The notes under the pieces: model-generated
The model's database searches: none
The model's input: the letters and a program-made list of their open reading frames with translations, nothing else
Told to the model about the DNA's origin: nothing
Part shown: in pieces, positions 27,561-41,611 of the stretch
Layout of the letters: every line of letters starts with the position of its first letter
Position numbering within the stretch: position 1 is the stretch's first letter
Made by a program: the position numbers and the translations under genes
Assembly (NCBI GenBank): GCA_963813345.1
Contig: CAWEYR010000021.1
Span: forward strand, 1 to 64,000
From: CAWDDA01 sp963813345
GTDB lineage: Bacteria; Acidobacteriota; Blastocatellia; RBC074
Length of the DNA stretch: 64,000 nucleotides
Direction: 5' to 3'

Positions 27561-28952
27561 CTAGTTCAATCGTGAAAGCTTGTTGAGACCGTTAAATGCC
27601 GCCGATTTATAGCACTCCGCCAGCGTCGGGTAGTTGAAGACCGTATTGACGAAGTAGTCGACCGTTCCGCCGAGACTGAGCACTGCCTGACCGATGTGCA
27701 GGATCTCACTCGCACCCTCGCCGATGATGTGCACACCAAGCAACTCCTTGGTTTCGCGATGAAAGATAAGCTTCAGACGACCGGTTGTATCCCCGCGGAT
27801 TGCACCTCGCGCAATTTCGCGGTAAAAGGCCATCCCGACTTCGTAAGGGACATCCTCGTCAGTCAGCTGCTCCTCAGTCTTCCCGACGAACGAGATTTCT
27901 GGAATCGTATAAATGCCGTAAGGATAGGTCGCCGAGTTCGATTGCATCTTCACTCCAAATGCATTTCCCGCTGCTATCCTTCCCTGCTCCATCGAGACTG
28001 ACGCCAGTGACGGAAACCCAATCACATCTCCGACCGCAAAAACGTTGGGTGTCGTGGTCCGGTAGTCCTCGTCAACACTGATCCTTCCTCGCGCATCTGA
28101 CTCAAGGTCAGCCGCCGGGAGATTCAGCTCATCCACATTTCCGTGCCTCCCTACCGAATAGAGCAGCACATCGCCGGAGATCTTCTTTCGACTCTCGAGA
28201 TTTGCTATCACTCTCCCGTCCTGTCCTTCCTCGACACTTGATACCTCTTCACCGAGCCTGAGCGTCACGCGACTGTCACGCAGGTGATAACAAAGTGCTT
28301 CGATAATCTCGCTGTCAGCGAACTCGAGAAGCCTCGGCCGTTTTTCGATCAGGATGACGCGCACTCCGAGAGCAGCAAACATCGAGACGTATTCGGTGCC
28401 GATGACACCGCCCCCCACCACGATCATCGTCTTCGGAATCTCAGACAGCGCGAGCACGTGATCGCTGCTCACGATCGTGCGGTCGTTAAGCGGCACGGTT
28501 GAAGAGACGGCTGGCCGCGCTCCGGGAGCCAGAATCACAAATTCCGTTTCGTAATCAGAGTGTCCTTTGGAGTTTGCAACCCTGAGATGAGTTGCATCCA
28601 GGAAGCTGGCAGTACCCGTCAGCAGGTCTATTCCGTTTCGGCTTAGCTGAGCGCTCGTGACGTCTATCTCGGTTTTGATGACGTGCTGCACGCGAAATGA
28701 AAGATCCGCCATCGTGATCTTTTCCTTGACCCGATAGTTCATCCCATAGATGCCGTGATACTTGTAGCCAGAGAGGTGCATCACGGCTTCCCGCATGGTC
28801 TTTGAAGGAATCGTTCCGGTATTGATGCAGGCACCGCCGACGACTTCTCGTTTCTCGACGATCGCGACGCGCTTCCCCAGCTTGGCACCCTGTATGGCTG
28901 CCCGCTGTCCGGCAGGTCCCGTCCCTATGACGATCAAGTCGTATCGCGGCAT
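27561..28952 (-). CDS. sthA: Soluble pyridine nucleotide transhydrogenase (SthA-like flavoprotein)
   Basis: The 463-residue flavoprotein starts at ATG 28952 (MPRYDLIVIGTGPAGQRAAI, FAD-binding GxGxxG). The longer upstream frame reads through a palindromic element and is rejected. The redox motif region reads GGACINTGTIPSK: Cys42 is present, but the second Cys of disulfide reductases is Thr47, as in SthA. Further blocks are MIVVGGGVIGTEYVSMFAAL (NAD(P)H site), VFAVGDVIGFPSLA, and the C-terminal dimer motif HIIGEGASEILHIGQ. SthA interconverts NADPH and NADH, useful next to carbohydrate catabolism genes. Soluble, cytosolic; frame intact. Confidence 0.93.
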   Translation of the reverse strand: MPRYDLIVIGTGPAGQRAAIQGAKLGKRVAIVEKREVVGGACINTGTIPSKTMREAVMHLSGYKYHGIYGMNYRVKEKITMADLSFRVQHVIKTEIDVTSAQLSRNGIDLLTGTASFLDATHLRVANSKGHSDYETEFVILAPGARPAVSSTVPLNDRTIVSSDHVLALSEIPKTMIVVGGGVIGTEYVSMFAALGVRVILIEKRPRLLEFADSEIIEALCYHLRDSRVTLRLGEEVSSVEEGQDGRVIANLESRKKISGDVLLYSVGRHGNVDELNLPAADLESDARGRISVDEDYRTTTPNVFAVGDVIGFPSLASVSMEQGRIAAGNAFGVKMQSNSATYPYGIYTIPEISFVGKTEEQLTDEDVPYEVGMAFYREIARGAIRGDTTGRLKLIFHRETKELLGVHIIGEGASEILHIGQAVLSLGGTVDYFVNTVFNYPTLAECYKSAAFNGLNKLSRLN

Positions 28953-28962
28953 TTCAGTCACC

Positions 28963-29291
28963 CTGGGAGCGCCAGGCTCAGCCTGGCGCAAGCGCTGCTT
29001 CGCAGCGCAATCACCGCGGAGCGGTGCGAGAACGTAGCCAGGGGTTGAGTCTTCGAAACCCCTGGATCGATTCCATTGACCAATTGCATCCCGAAGGGAT
29101 GCGAGAAAAGACGACACGGTTTCACCAGTATCCGTTTCTCGCATCCCTCCGGGATGCAATCTCTTCTCACAATGCAACCAGGGGTTTCGAAGACTCAACC
29201 CCTGGCTACGATCTTTGACGCCTCCGGCGTCAGGTTCTCATCGCCAAATGTCCAAACTCCACGCGCCAGGCTTCAGCCTGGCGCTCCCAGG
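28963..29291. repeat. Large nested inverted-repeat element (type D)
   Basis: Three pairs of arms are nested: outer GGGAGCGCCAGGCTCAGCCT (28966-28985) with its near-complement (29269-29289); middle CCAGGGGTTGAGTCTTCGAA (29038-29057) with 29186-29205; inner TTGCATCCCGAAGGGATGCG (29084-29103) with 29140-29159. No open frame with support lies inside. It fills the 645-base gap between sthA and the tricorn-like gene, which are divergent. The rest of that gap, to 29597, holds only short unsupported frames. Confidence 0.85.
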
Positions 29292-29597
29292 TTAGCGCTC
29301 CATTTCTGCTTCCTGGTCCAGTAGCGTGGAAGGTATACTTGGTGTCGGTACTCAATCTTATCGACACAAATCAGCACCATAAACGGATAGAGATCGAAGG
29401 CAGTTTACCTGAAACACTCGCAGGCACCAAAAGACCCCGGGGAGCGCCACGTTCAAGAGCCTACCTAAACGATCTCTTTTTCGTGGAACCAGCGGAACTT
29501 TGCCAGCGTAGAAACATATTTGCTACTCAGAAGCTCGCGTCAACTCGAGATCATTGTTTCGAGATCATTGTTGCACACACCAAGGAGGCATCCCTCA

Positions 29598-32958
<3,361 letters not shown>

Positions 32959-32992
32959 GACACACAATTCAGCGTCAAGTGGAGGAATGGTG

Positions 32993-35900
32993 ATGAAGAG
33001 AATTCTCCTGGCAATGTGTACGGTTTTCCTGTCGAGCGCAGCTCTGGCGCAGACTGGGCCTGCACTTCTCATGCGAAATCCGACGGTCAGCCGCACACAT
33101 ATAGTCTTCTCGTATGCAGGTGATCTGTGGATCGTCTCACGCGAAGGCGGCGAGGCAACTCGCCTCACGACAGGCACTGGCAACGAATCGGGTGCGACGT
33201 TCTCTCCTGACGGTCAGACGATCGTCTTTACGGGGGAGTACGACGGCAATGTCGATGTCTACACCATTTCGGCTACGGGAGGTGTTCCGAAGCGTCTGAC
33301 TTTTCACCCAGGTTCGGACGGAACCGCTGGATGGACACCAGACGGAAAGCGAGTGCTTTTTTCGTCGGGACGCGATGCGGAGTCCGGAAGATTTGGACGG
33401 CTTTTCACGATGGCTGTCGACGGGACCTTTCCGGAAGCGCTTCCACTGCCAATGGGTTTCGAAGGGGCGTATTCACCTGACGGCAAGCGTATCGCCTACG
33501 TGCCGATACCGCGCGGCTTTGCTGCATGGAAGAGGTACCGCGGCGGAATGACGACGCCGATCTGGATTGCGAACCTTGCAGATTCCGTGATCGAGAAGAT
33601 ACCTCGCGAGAATTCGAATGATTTCTGCCCGATGTGGCTTGGAGACCGAGTCTACTTTCTATCGGATCGCAATGGTCCGATCACGCTCTTTGCTTACGAT
33701 ACGGGAACGAAAAAAGTGACGGAAGTGCTTCCGAACCGCGGACTCGACATCAAGTCGGCATCGCTCGGTCCGGATGCGATCGTTTACGAGCAGTTTGGTG
33801 CGCTCAATCTCTTTGATCTCAAGTCAGGAAAGATCCGCAAGATCAATGTGACAATCAATGCGGACCAGCTTGCTGTGCGTCCGAGATATGAAAAGGTCGG
33901 CAGCCGGATCAGGAGCACTTCGATCTCACCGACCGGTGCGCGCGCGATTTTTGAAGCACGCGGCGAGATTCTGTCGGTGCCTGCAGAAAAAGGAGACGCG
34001 CGAAACCTGACAAGGACTCCTGGCGCGGCTGAGCGGTTTCCTTCGTGGTCACCTGATGGCAAGTGGATCGCTTACTTCTCGGACGAGGGTGGGGAATATG
34101 CTCTCCACCTCAGAAACCAGACGGGTCTCGGAGAAGTGAAAAAGATTCAGCTCGGAAGCCCGCCGTCGTTCTATTACCAGCCGACGTGGTCTCCTGACAG
34201 CAAGAAGATCGCTTACACGGACAAGCGGCTCAACTATTGGTACGTCGAGATCGACAAGGGCACGCCAGTCAAGTTCGACACGTCGCCTCGCGGATTCGTA
34301 GGCATGAGCTGGGCACCGGACAGTCGTTGGATCACGTACTCAAAACCGACCAAGTCCTGGTACTCGGCGGTCATGATCTATTCGCTCGAAGGCAACAAGA
34401 CTACACAGGTCACTGATGGAATGAGCGATGCGCAACATCCTGTCTTCGATCGCAATGGCAAATACCTCTACTTCACTGCGAGCACCGATATCGGACCTGC
34501 CGTCTTTGGATTTGACATGTCAAGCTATCCACATCGCCCGACGCGAAATGTGTACGTGACGGTGCTCCGAAAGGACCTGCCATCGCCGCTCGCGCCCGAG
34601 AGTGATGAGGAGAAGATTGCCGAAGACAAACCGGCTGAAAAGAAACCGGAAGCACCGAAAGAGGTTCCCAAGGTCACGATCGATTTTGATCGCATCAGCC
34701 AGCGAATACTGGCAATGCAGATTCCGGCGCGAAACTACGTCGCACTCGAGGCTGGCAAGGCAAATACACTCTTCATCATCGAACCGGTTCCGCAAGGGAG
34801 TGGGGCACCGGGGGCAATACTGCACAAGTACGATGTTGAGAAGCGAAAGTTCGACAAGGTAATCGAGGGCATCACTTCTTTCGATCTCTCGGAAAATGGC
34901 GAGAAGATGCTGTATGCGCAGGGTCCGAACTGGTTCATCGCTTCGGTGAGCCAGCCAATCAAGCCTGGCGAGGGCAAGATCAAGACCGAGGACATGGAGG
35001 TCTTTGTCGATCCTAAGCTCGAATGGGAGCAGATGTATCGTGAGACGTGGCGGATCGAGCGCGACTTCTTCTACGACCCGAGCTATCACGGGCTCGATAT
35101 CAAAGCCATGGAGAAGAAGTATGAGCCTTATGTCGCGTCGCTCGCGCACCGCGCCGATCTGAATTATCTCTTCCAGGAGATGCTCGGAGAGCTTTCGGTC
35201 GGTCATCTATACGTTCAGGGTGGCGACATTCCTAACCCAAACCGCGTGCCTGGCGGTCTTCTCGGTGCAGACTACACGGTTGAAAACGGCCGCTACCGGT
35301 TCAAGAAGGTCTTTGATGGCGAGAACTGGAATCCGCAGTTGAGAGCGCCTTTGACCCAACCGGGAGTAAACGTACAGGCAGGCGAGTATCTGCTTGCCGT
35401 CAATGGAAAGAATCTGACATCGGCGGAGAACATTTACGCGTTTTTCCAGAGCACGTCCGGCAAGCAGATCGTATTGCGTGTCGGTCCGAATCCGGATGGA
35501 AGCGGTTCACGAGACGTAACGGTCGTTCCAATGGCAAGCGAGTCGATGCTCAGAAATTTTGCGTGGGTCGAAAGCAACCGGCGGAAGGTCGGCGAGATGA
35601 CGGGAGGCAAGGTTGCTTATGTCTATCTTCCCGACACGGCAGGCGGAGGTTTTACGTTTTTCAACCGCTACTACTTCTCTCAGCTCGATCGTGATGGAAT
35701 CGTAATCGATGAACGTTTCAACAGCGGAGGCCAGGCCGCTGACTACGTGATTGATTATCTCCGCAAACCTCTGATGAGCTACTGGGCCGTGCGCGATGGC
35801 GAAGACTTCCGTCAGCCGTTTGGTGTCATGCCGGGACCAAAGGCGATGCTTGTCAATGAGTACTCAGGTTCAGGCGGCGATTACATGCCATGGATGTTCC

Positions 35901-36229
35901 GTCGATCGAATCTGGGTCCATTGATCGGCAAACGCACTTGGGGCGGGCTTGTAGGCATCGGCGGCTATCCCAATTTGATCGATGGTGGAAGCGTGACTGC
36001 GCCGCATTTCGCCTTCTATTCGCCTGAAGGCCGGTGGGAGGTCGAAAATCACGGAGTGGCACCTGACATCGAAGTCGACCACGATCCGGCAGCGTGGAGG
36101 AAAGGCCGCGATCCTCAGCTCGAGCGCGCCGTGCAATACGTAATGGACGAGCTCAAGAAGAAACCAAAACCACAGGTCAAACGTCCGCCCTATCCGAATT
36201 ACCACAACGGGCGAACGGCTATGCCGTAA
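32993..36229 (+). CDS. Tricorn-protease-like S41 peptidase 2
   Basis: This 1,078-residue paralogue of the preceding gene is intact. ATG 32993 lies 7 bases after GGAGG and opens a signal peptide (RILLAMCTVFLSSAALAQ). The propeller spans about residues 30-560, a Lys/Pro/Glu linker about 570-600, and the C1-PDZ-S41 part the rest. Catalytic candidates are His about 737 (SVGHLY) and Ser about 958 (NEYSGSGGDYMP), followed by GKRTWGGL. Similarity to gene 1 runs end to end, so this is a tandem duplication with clear divergence. A 30-base gap suggests cotranscription. It probably degrades oligopeptides or misfolded exported proteins. Confidence 0.93.
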   Translation: MKRILLAMCTVFLSSAALAQTGPALLMRNPTVSRTHIVFSYAGDLWIVSREGGEATRLTTGTGNESGATFSPDGQTIVFTGEYDGNVDVYTISATGGVPKRLTFHPGSDGTAGWTPDGKRVLFSSGRDAESGRFGRLFTMAVDGTFPEALPLPMGFEGAYSPDGKRIAYVPIPRGFAAWKRYRGGMTTPIWIANLADSVIEKIPRENSNDFCPMWLGDRVYFLSDRNGPITLFAYDTGTKKVTEVLPNRGLDIKSASLGPDAIVYEQFGALNLFDLKSGKIRKINVTINADQLAVRPRYEKVGSRIRSTSISPTGARAIFEARGEILSVPAEKGDARNLTRTPGAAERFPSWSPDGKWIAYFSDEGGEYALHLRNQTGLGEVKKIQLGSPPSFYYQPTWSPDSKKIAYTDKRLNYWYVEIDKGTPVKFDTSPRGFVGMSWAPDSRWITYSKPTKSWYSAVMIYSLEGNKTTQVTDGMSDAQHPVFDRNGKYLYFTASTDIGPAVFGFDMSSYPHRPTRNVYVTVLRKDLPSPLAPESDEEKIAEDKPAEKKPEAPKEVPKVTIDFDRISQRILAMQIPARNYVALEAGKANTLFIIEPVPQGSGAPGAILHKYDVEKRKFDKVIEGITSFDLSENGEKMLYAQGPNWFIASVSQPIKPGEGKIKTEDMEVFVDPKLEWEQMYRETWRIERDFFYDPSYHGLDIKAMEKKYEPYVASLAHRADLNYLFQEMLGELSVGHLYVQGGDIPNPNRVPGGLLGADYTVENGRYRFKKVFDGENWNPQLRAPLTQPGVNVQAGEYLLAVNGKNLTSAENIYAFFQSTSGKQIVLRVGPNPDGSGSRDVTVVPMASESMLRNFAWVESNRRKVGEMTGGKVAYVYLPDTAGGGFTFFNRYYFSQLDRDGIVIDERFNSGGQAADYVIDYLRKPLMSYWAVRDGEDFRQPFGVMPGPKAMLVNEYSGSGGDYMPWMFRRSNLGPLIGKRTWGGLVGIGGYPNLIDGGSVTAPHFAFYSPEGRWEVENHGVAPDIEVDHDPAAWRKGRDPQLERAVQYVMDELKKKPKPQVKRPPYPNYHNGRTAMP

Positions 36230-36240
36230 GCCGCAGCTGA

Positions 36241-36396
36241 GAGGTACGTTGTACAGAAGAAGGAAGAAGGAATCGTATCGAGATTTGAGATCTGAGATTT
36301 GAGATCTGCTATTTGTTACTGAGCGTCTCTCTGCAGATCTCAAATCTCGATCTCAAATCTCAATGATTCCTCTTCCTTCTTCTTACAACGTACCTC
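36241..36396. repeat. Palindromic repeat type B variant with long inner stem
   Basis: Outer arms GAGGTACGTTGTACAGAAGA (36241-36260) and its near-complement ending at 36396 share the TACGTTGTAC end of type B. Inside is a second stem of AGATTTGAGATCT units (36280-36306 against 36335-36362). It lies between convergent stops and could terminate both transcripts. Confidence 0.85.
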
Positions 36397-36400
36397 TCTA

Positions 36401-38867
36401 TCAATCCACCACACAGGGCTTAGCGTTCCATATTTCCCTCGCATACTCGTCAATCGTCCTATCGCTCGAGAACTTTCCTGAAGCGGCGATGTTCAGAATC
36501 GCCTTGCGCGACCACGCTTCCTGATCCTTGTAAAGCTCGCCAAGCCGCGAGTGCGCTTCACCGTAGCTCTTGAGATCGGCGAGGTGCATGTAGTGGTCCC
36601 CTTTGCCAAGCAACGTGTCGAGAATCGGCGCGAACACGCCCGGCTCGTTCTCACTGAAGTGGTTGCCGGCAATGAGATCGAGTGCAGCGCGCGTCTCAGG
36701 GTCGTTCTCGTAATGCCATGTGGGCTTGTAGAAACCGCGCGTCCCGAGTACCTCGTCGGCACTCAAGCCGAAAAGAAAAAAGTTCTCCTCGCCCGCCGCT
36801 TCTGCCATTTCGATCGTCGCACCGTCGCGCGTACCGATAGTGAGCGCACCGTTCATCATGAACTTCATGTTGCCCGTGCCGCTGGCTTCGTAGCCCGCTG
36901 TCGATATCTGTTCCGACACGTCACTCGCAGGAATGAGCCTCTCGGCCACTGAGACGCGATAGTCCGGAACGAACACCACCTTGAGTCGTCCCTTCACCGC
37001 CGGTTCGCCGTCCAGCGTGCCAGCCAGGTTGTTGAGGAACTTGATGACCAGCTTGGCAAACTCGTAGGCAGGCGCGGCTTTGCCGCCGAAGAAAAACGTG
37101 CGCGGCGGAACATCGAGTTCGGGATTCTCGCGCAGGCGATTGTAGAGCACGACGATGTGGAGCCCGTTCAAGAGCTGGCGTTTGTATTCGTGGAGGCGCT
37201 TGATATGCGTGTCGAAGATCGTGTCCGGATCAACGATCTGCCCGGTGGCGGATTTGAGCCAATCGGCGAAGCGCGTCTTCGCCTCGCGTTTGGCCTTTCG
37301 CACAGCCGAACGGAACGCCTTGTCGTCCGCCAGTGGCTTGAGCTTTTCGAGCTGGCTGAGATCGGCAATCCAGCCGTTGCCAATGGCGCCGGTGATCACT
37401 TTGCGAGCGGCGGATTGGCGAGCAGCAGAAAGCGGCGCTGCGTTACGCCGTTGGTCTTGTTGTTGAACCGTTCCGGGTAAAGCGCGGCGAAATCCGGCAC
37501 GACCGTCTTTTTCAGGAGCTCCGAGTGGATCGCGGCCACGCCGTTGGTGCTCTGCGAGCCAACGATCGCAAGGTGCGCCATGCGAATCCTCTTTGGCTCG
37601 CCCTCCTCGATGAGGCTTACGCGCGCGAGCCGCGGCTCATCACCGGGGAACCGCACACGCACCTCGTCGAGAAGCCGTCGGTTGATTTCATAAATGATTT
37701 CGAGCTGGCGCGGAAGCATCGTCTCGAACCATGGAAGCGGCCATTTCTCGAGCGCTTCGGGAAGCAGCGTGTGGTTAGTGTAGGCCAGCGTGCGCTTTGT
37801 GATATCCCAGGCTTCGTCCCAGCCGAGCTTCGCGTCGTCAAGCAGGATGCGCATCAGCTCGGGTACCGCGAGCGTAGGATGCGTGTCGTTGAGCTGCATC
37901 GCCACTTTGTCCGCGAGATGCAGACCAGTCGTTGCCAGCGGCACGGAAACGGCGGACGGCATCGGCCAGCGTGCAGGCCACAAGGAAATATTGCTGCAGG
38001 AACCGGAGTCCCTTGCCTTCCGTGGTCGAATCGTCTGGATAAAGCACGCGCGTCAATGTCTCAGCGGTCAGCGTTTCCGCGAGCGCGCCAACAAAATCAC
38101 CGCTGCTGAACTGCTGGAAGTCAAAATAGTCCGGCGTCCCGGCAGACCAAAGCCGAAGCGTGTTGATAGTCTTTCCACCATAGCCGATCACCGGGCGGTC
38201 ATAAGGAATCCCGATGAGCGTCGACGGCCGGTCGCGGATGACTCGCAAGGCTCCGCCACGGATATCAAACGAGCAAGCCAACTGCACTTCGACAGTTTGG
38301 TCGGGTCGTGCGACCTCCCACGGGTCTGGGCAGCGCGAGCCAGTGATCCGGCTGCTCACGCTGCCAGCCGTCGCGGATTGTTTGTCTGAAAATACCGTAC
38401 TCATAGCGCAGCCCGGAGCCCATGCCAGGTATGCCAAGCGTTGCCATCGAATCGATGAAGCATGCTGCGAGCCGGCCCAGTCCGCCGTTACCGAGTCCGG
38501 CATCCGGCTCCTGTTCGATGATCTCGAGCGGGTCAATTTTGTGTTCCGCGCAAAACTCGGCCCAAAGTGGATCGAGCATGAGATTCGTGATGTTGTTTGC
38601 CAGTGAGCGGCCGAGGAGGAATTCCAGCGAAAGGTAATAGACGCGTTTGACGTTGCGCTCTCGGTACGTCTGTTCCGTTTTGAGCCAGCGCTGTGAAAGC
38701 ACGTCGCGAATCGAAGACGCGACTGCCTCGAACTTGTCGCGCGCAGTCGCGGACTCAACGGGAATGACCTGATCAAAGGTCAGATGCCGTTCGTAAAGCG
38801 CGTCGTGGCTGCCGGTGAATTTCACCGGACCGCAGTTATAGCGGTCGAGCAGGTTTTCCTTTGGCAC
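36401..38867 (-). CDS. glgP: Glycogen/maltodextrin phosphorylase, frameshifted
   Basis: Joined over frame changes near 38300, 37980 and 37390, this is a full phosphorylase of about 820 residues. Blocks seen: [103 protein letters not shown]-like [20 protein letters not shown], and the PLP-site region [20 protein letters not shown]. The enzyme releases glucose-1-phosphate from alpha-1,4-glucans. The start [11 protein letters not shown] at 38867 follows xfp by 28 bases on the same strand, so they form an operon. Residues on both sides of each break are well conserved, pointing to sequence errors, not decay. Confidence 0.93.
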
Positions 38868-38894
38868 GGTTTTCTTATGTTCCTTTCGTGAACA

Positions 38895-41347
38895 TCAGAC
38901 GTTGTCGGCTTCGGTGGAACTGCGCCTTGCGACCGGACCTTTCTCGCCCCATTTCCAGCCAAGAACAAACGGATGGTCTTCGCCCCGGTCGTTGATGAAC
39001 TGGCGATGCTCGATCAGCGCATTGCGGATAGCCTGTTTCGTGTATGCCGCGCGCGAGCCAAGCTGAGGCAGCCGGTCGATCACGTCCTGCACAAGGTGGA
39101 AGCGGTCCAGCTCGTTCAACACAACCATATCAAACGGCGTCGTGGTCGTTCCTTCCTCTCTGTAACCGCGGACGTGAAGGTTCTGGTTTGTGCGGCGATA
39201 CGTGAGGCGATGGATAAGCCAGGGGTAGCCATGGAAGGCGAAGACAATGGGTTTGTCTTTTGTGAACAGCGCGTCGTAGTCGTGGTCGCTCAAACCGTGC
39301 GGATGCTCGCTCGGCGTCTGGAGCTTCATGAGGTTTACGACATTGATGACGCGCACCTTCAGCTCCGGCATGTGCTCGCGGATGAGGTCGACCGCAGCGA
39401 GGACTTCCAGTGTGGGAACGTCGCCGCAGGCTGCCAGCACTACATCAGGCTCGCCTCCCTTGTCGTTGCTCGCCCATTCCCAGATGCTGACACCCGCTGC
39501 GCAATGTTTAACAGCCTCGTCCATCGTCAGCCAGACTGGCGCCGGTTGCTTCCCGGCAATGACGACGTTGACGTAATCGCGGCTGCGCAGACAGTGGTCG
39601 GTGACTGAGAGCAGACAGTTTGCGTCGGGCGGCAGATAGACGCGAACCACCTCGGCCTTCTTGTTAATGACGTGATCAATGAAGCCAGGGTCCTGATGTG
39701 AAAAGCCATTGTGGTCCTGCCGCCAGACGTGCGAACTGAGCAGGTAGTTGAGCGACGCTATGGGTCGCCGCCACGGAATGTGATTGCACACCTTCAGCCA
39801 TTTCGCGTGCTGGTTGAACATCGAATCAACGACGTGGATGAATGCCTCGTAGCAGGAAAAGAATCCGTGACGCCCCGTGAGCAGATAACCTTCGAGCCAT
39901 CCCTGGCATTGGTGCTCGCTCAGCATTTCCATCACGCGGCCGTCCGGCGCGAGATTGTCATCGTAGTCGAAGCGCTCTGCCATCCAGGCGCGGTTCGTCA
40001 CTTCGAGCGCGTCCTGCCATCGGTTCGAGTTATTTTCATCGGGGCTGAACAGGCGGAAGTTGCTGCTCTCCATGTTCAACTTCATCACGTCGCGAAGAAA
40101 CTTGCCCATGACACGCGTAGCTTCTACTTCAACTGGCTCCGGGCTTCTTCACTTCGACCGCATACTTCCGGAAGTCCGGCATGCGCAGGTCGCGCAGGAG
40201 CAGACCGCCGTTGCTATGCGGGTTGGCACTCATTCGGCGTTCGCCTCGCGGCGCGATTTCGGCGAGCTCGGCTTTGAACCGGCCATTCTCGTCGAAGAGC
40301 TCCTCCGGCTTGTAGCTCTTCATCCATTTTTCGAGGATTTTGATGTGCTCCGGTTTGTTGTACATATCGCCCATCGGCACCTGGTGCGCGCGCCATGAAT
40401 CTTCAGCACGCTTGCCGTCAATCTCCTTCGGACACGTCCAGCCTTTGGGCGACCGCAGGATAATCATCGGCCAGCGCGGGCGGTCGGTGACGCCCTTCGT
40501 GCGAGCAGCGGTTTGGATGCGCTGAATCTCGTTCACAGCCTGATCCATCGCCGCCGCCATTAGCTGATGCATGATGGCCGGGTCGCTGCCTTCGACGAAG
40601 ATCGGTGAATAACCATAGCCGCGAAACAATTGCTCGAGTTCCTCGTGAGTGATGCGCGCGAGCACGCAAGGGTTGGCAATCTTGTAACCGTTCAGGTGGA
40701 GAATCGGGAGCACAGCGCCATCGGTTGCGGGATTGAGAAACTTGTTCGAATGCCAGCTCGTCGCGAGCGGGCCCGTCTCTGCTTCACCGTCGCCAACGAC
40801 GGAAGCAACGATGAGATCCGGATTGTCAAATGCGGCCCCGAATGCATGACTCAACGCATAGCCTAGTTCGCCGCCCTCGTGAATCGAGCCCGGCGTCTCG
40901 GGCGCAACGTGACTTGGAATGCCGCCCGGGAATGAAAACTGTTTGAAGAGCTTTTTCATTCCCTCTTCGTCCTGTGAAATGTTTGGATAGACTTCGCTAT
41001 AAGTGCCCTCGAGCCACGTCATTGGCTACAATTCCCGGCCCGCCGTGGCCGGGGCCGATGATGTAAATCATGTTCAGGTCGCGCTCTTTGATTACGCGAT
41101 TGAGGTGAACGTAGATGAAATTCAATCCCGGCGTCGTGCCCCAATGGCCGACCAGACGCGGTTTTACATGCTCCTTTTTGAGCGGAGTCTTGAGGAGTGG
41201 ATTGTCGTAGAGATATATCTGGCCAACTGAAAGATAATTCGCCGCCCGCCACCAGGCATGCATCTTGTCAAGAAGCTCGGCGTCGAGCGGACCTTTCACG
41301 GGGCCGTTGCTGACACGGCCGCGCGATTTCGTGATCTTTTTTTTCAT
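38895..41347 (-). CDS. xfp: Xylulose-5-P/fructose-6-P phosphoketolase, frameshifted
   Basis: Three frames join (breaks near 41015 and 40120) into about 800 residues. Seen are [54 protein letters not shown], the ThDP motif [74 protein letters not shown], and [20 protein letters not shown]. The enzyme splits xylulose-5-P or fructose-6-P to acetyl-phosphate, feeding acetate/ATP or acetyl-CoA. It starts at ATG 41347, downstream of glgX and upstream of glgP on the same strand. The link suggests coordinated use of stored glucan through a phosphoketolase shunt. Confidence 0.95.
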
Positions 41348-41405
41348 AAGTCTCCTGCTTTAATTCAAGTGAATCGTTGCGAATGTCGTTGACGCCGAAG
41401 GCGTC

Positions 41406-41554
41406 AATTCAGTAGCCGGCGGCAACGCTGCCGGGAATGATCGGGAAATGATTCCGACCCCGAAGGGTCGAAGTTCATGTTCGATGTGACCCTTTCAGGG
41501 TCGGCATGGTGTCCGCTTTCCAGATCCGGTGGCGTTGCCACCGGCTACTGAATT
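41406..41554. repeat. Nested inverted repeat type E
   Basis: Outer arms AATTCAGTAGCCGGCGGCAA (41406-41425) and TTGCCACCGGCTACTGAATT (41535-41554) pair imperfectly. Inner arms CCGACCCCGAAGGGTCG (41454-41470) and GACCCTTTCAGGGTCGG (41488-41504) form a second stem. It lies between glgX and xfp, which run in the same direction. Confidence 0.85.
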
Positions 41555-41611
41555 CTGACGCGCTTCGGTGACGGAGCGATGCGGCGCGGCGCTTAAGCCG
41601 CCGCACTCAAA

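Noticed and set aside
28953..29198. N-terminal extension of the SthA-like gene
   Set aside because: The added 82 residues are translated from a palindromic element; the family starts at the FAD motif just after ATG 28952.
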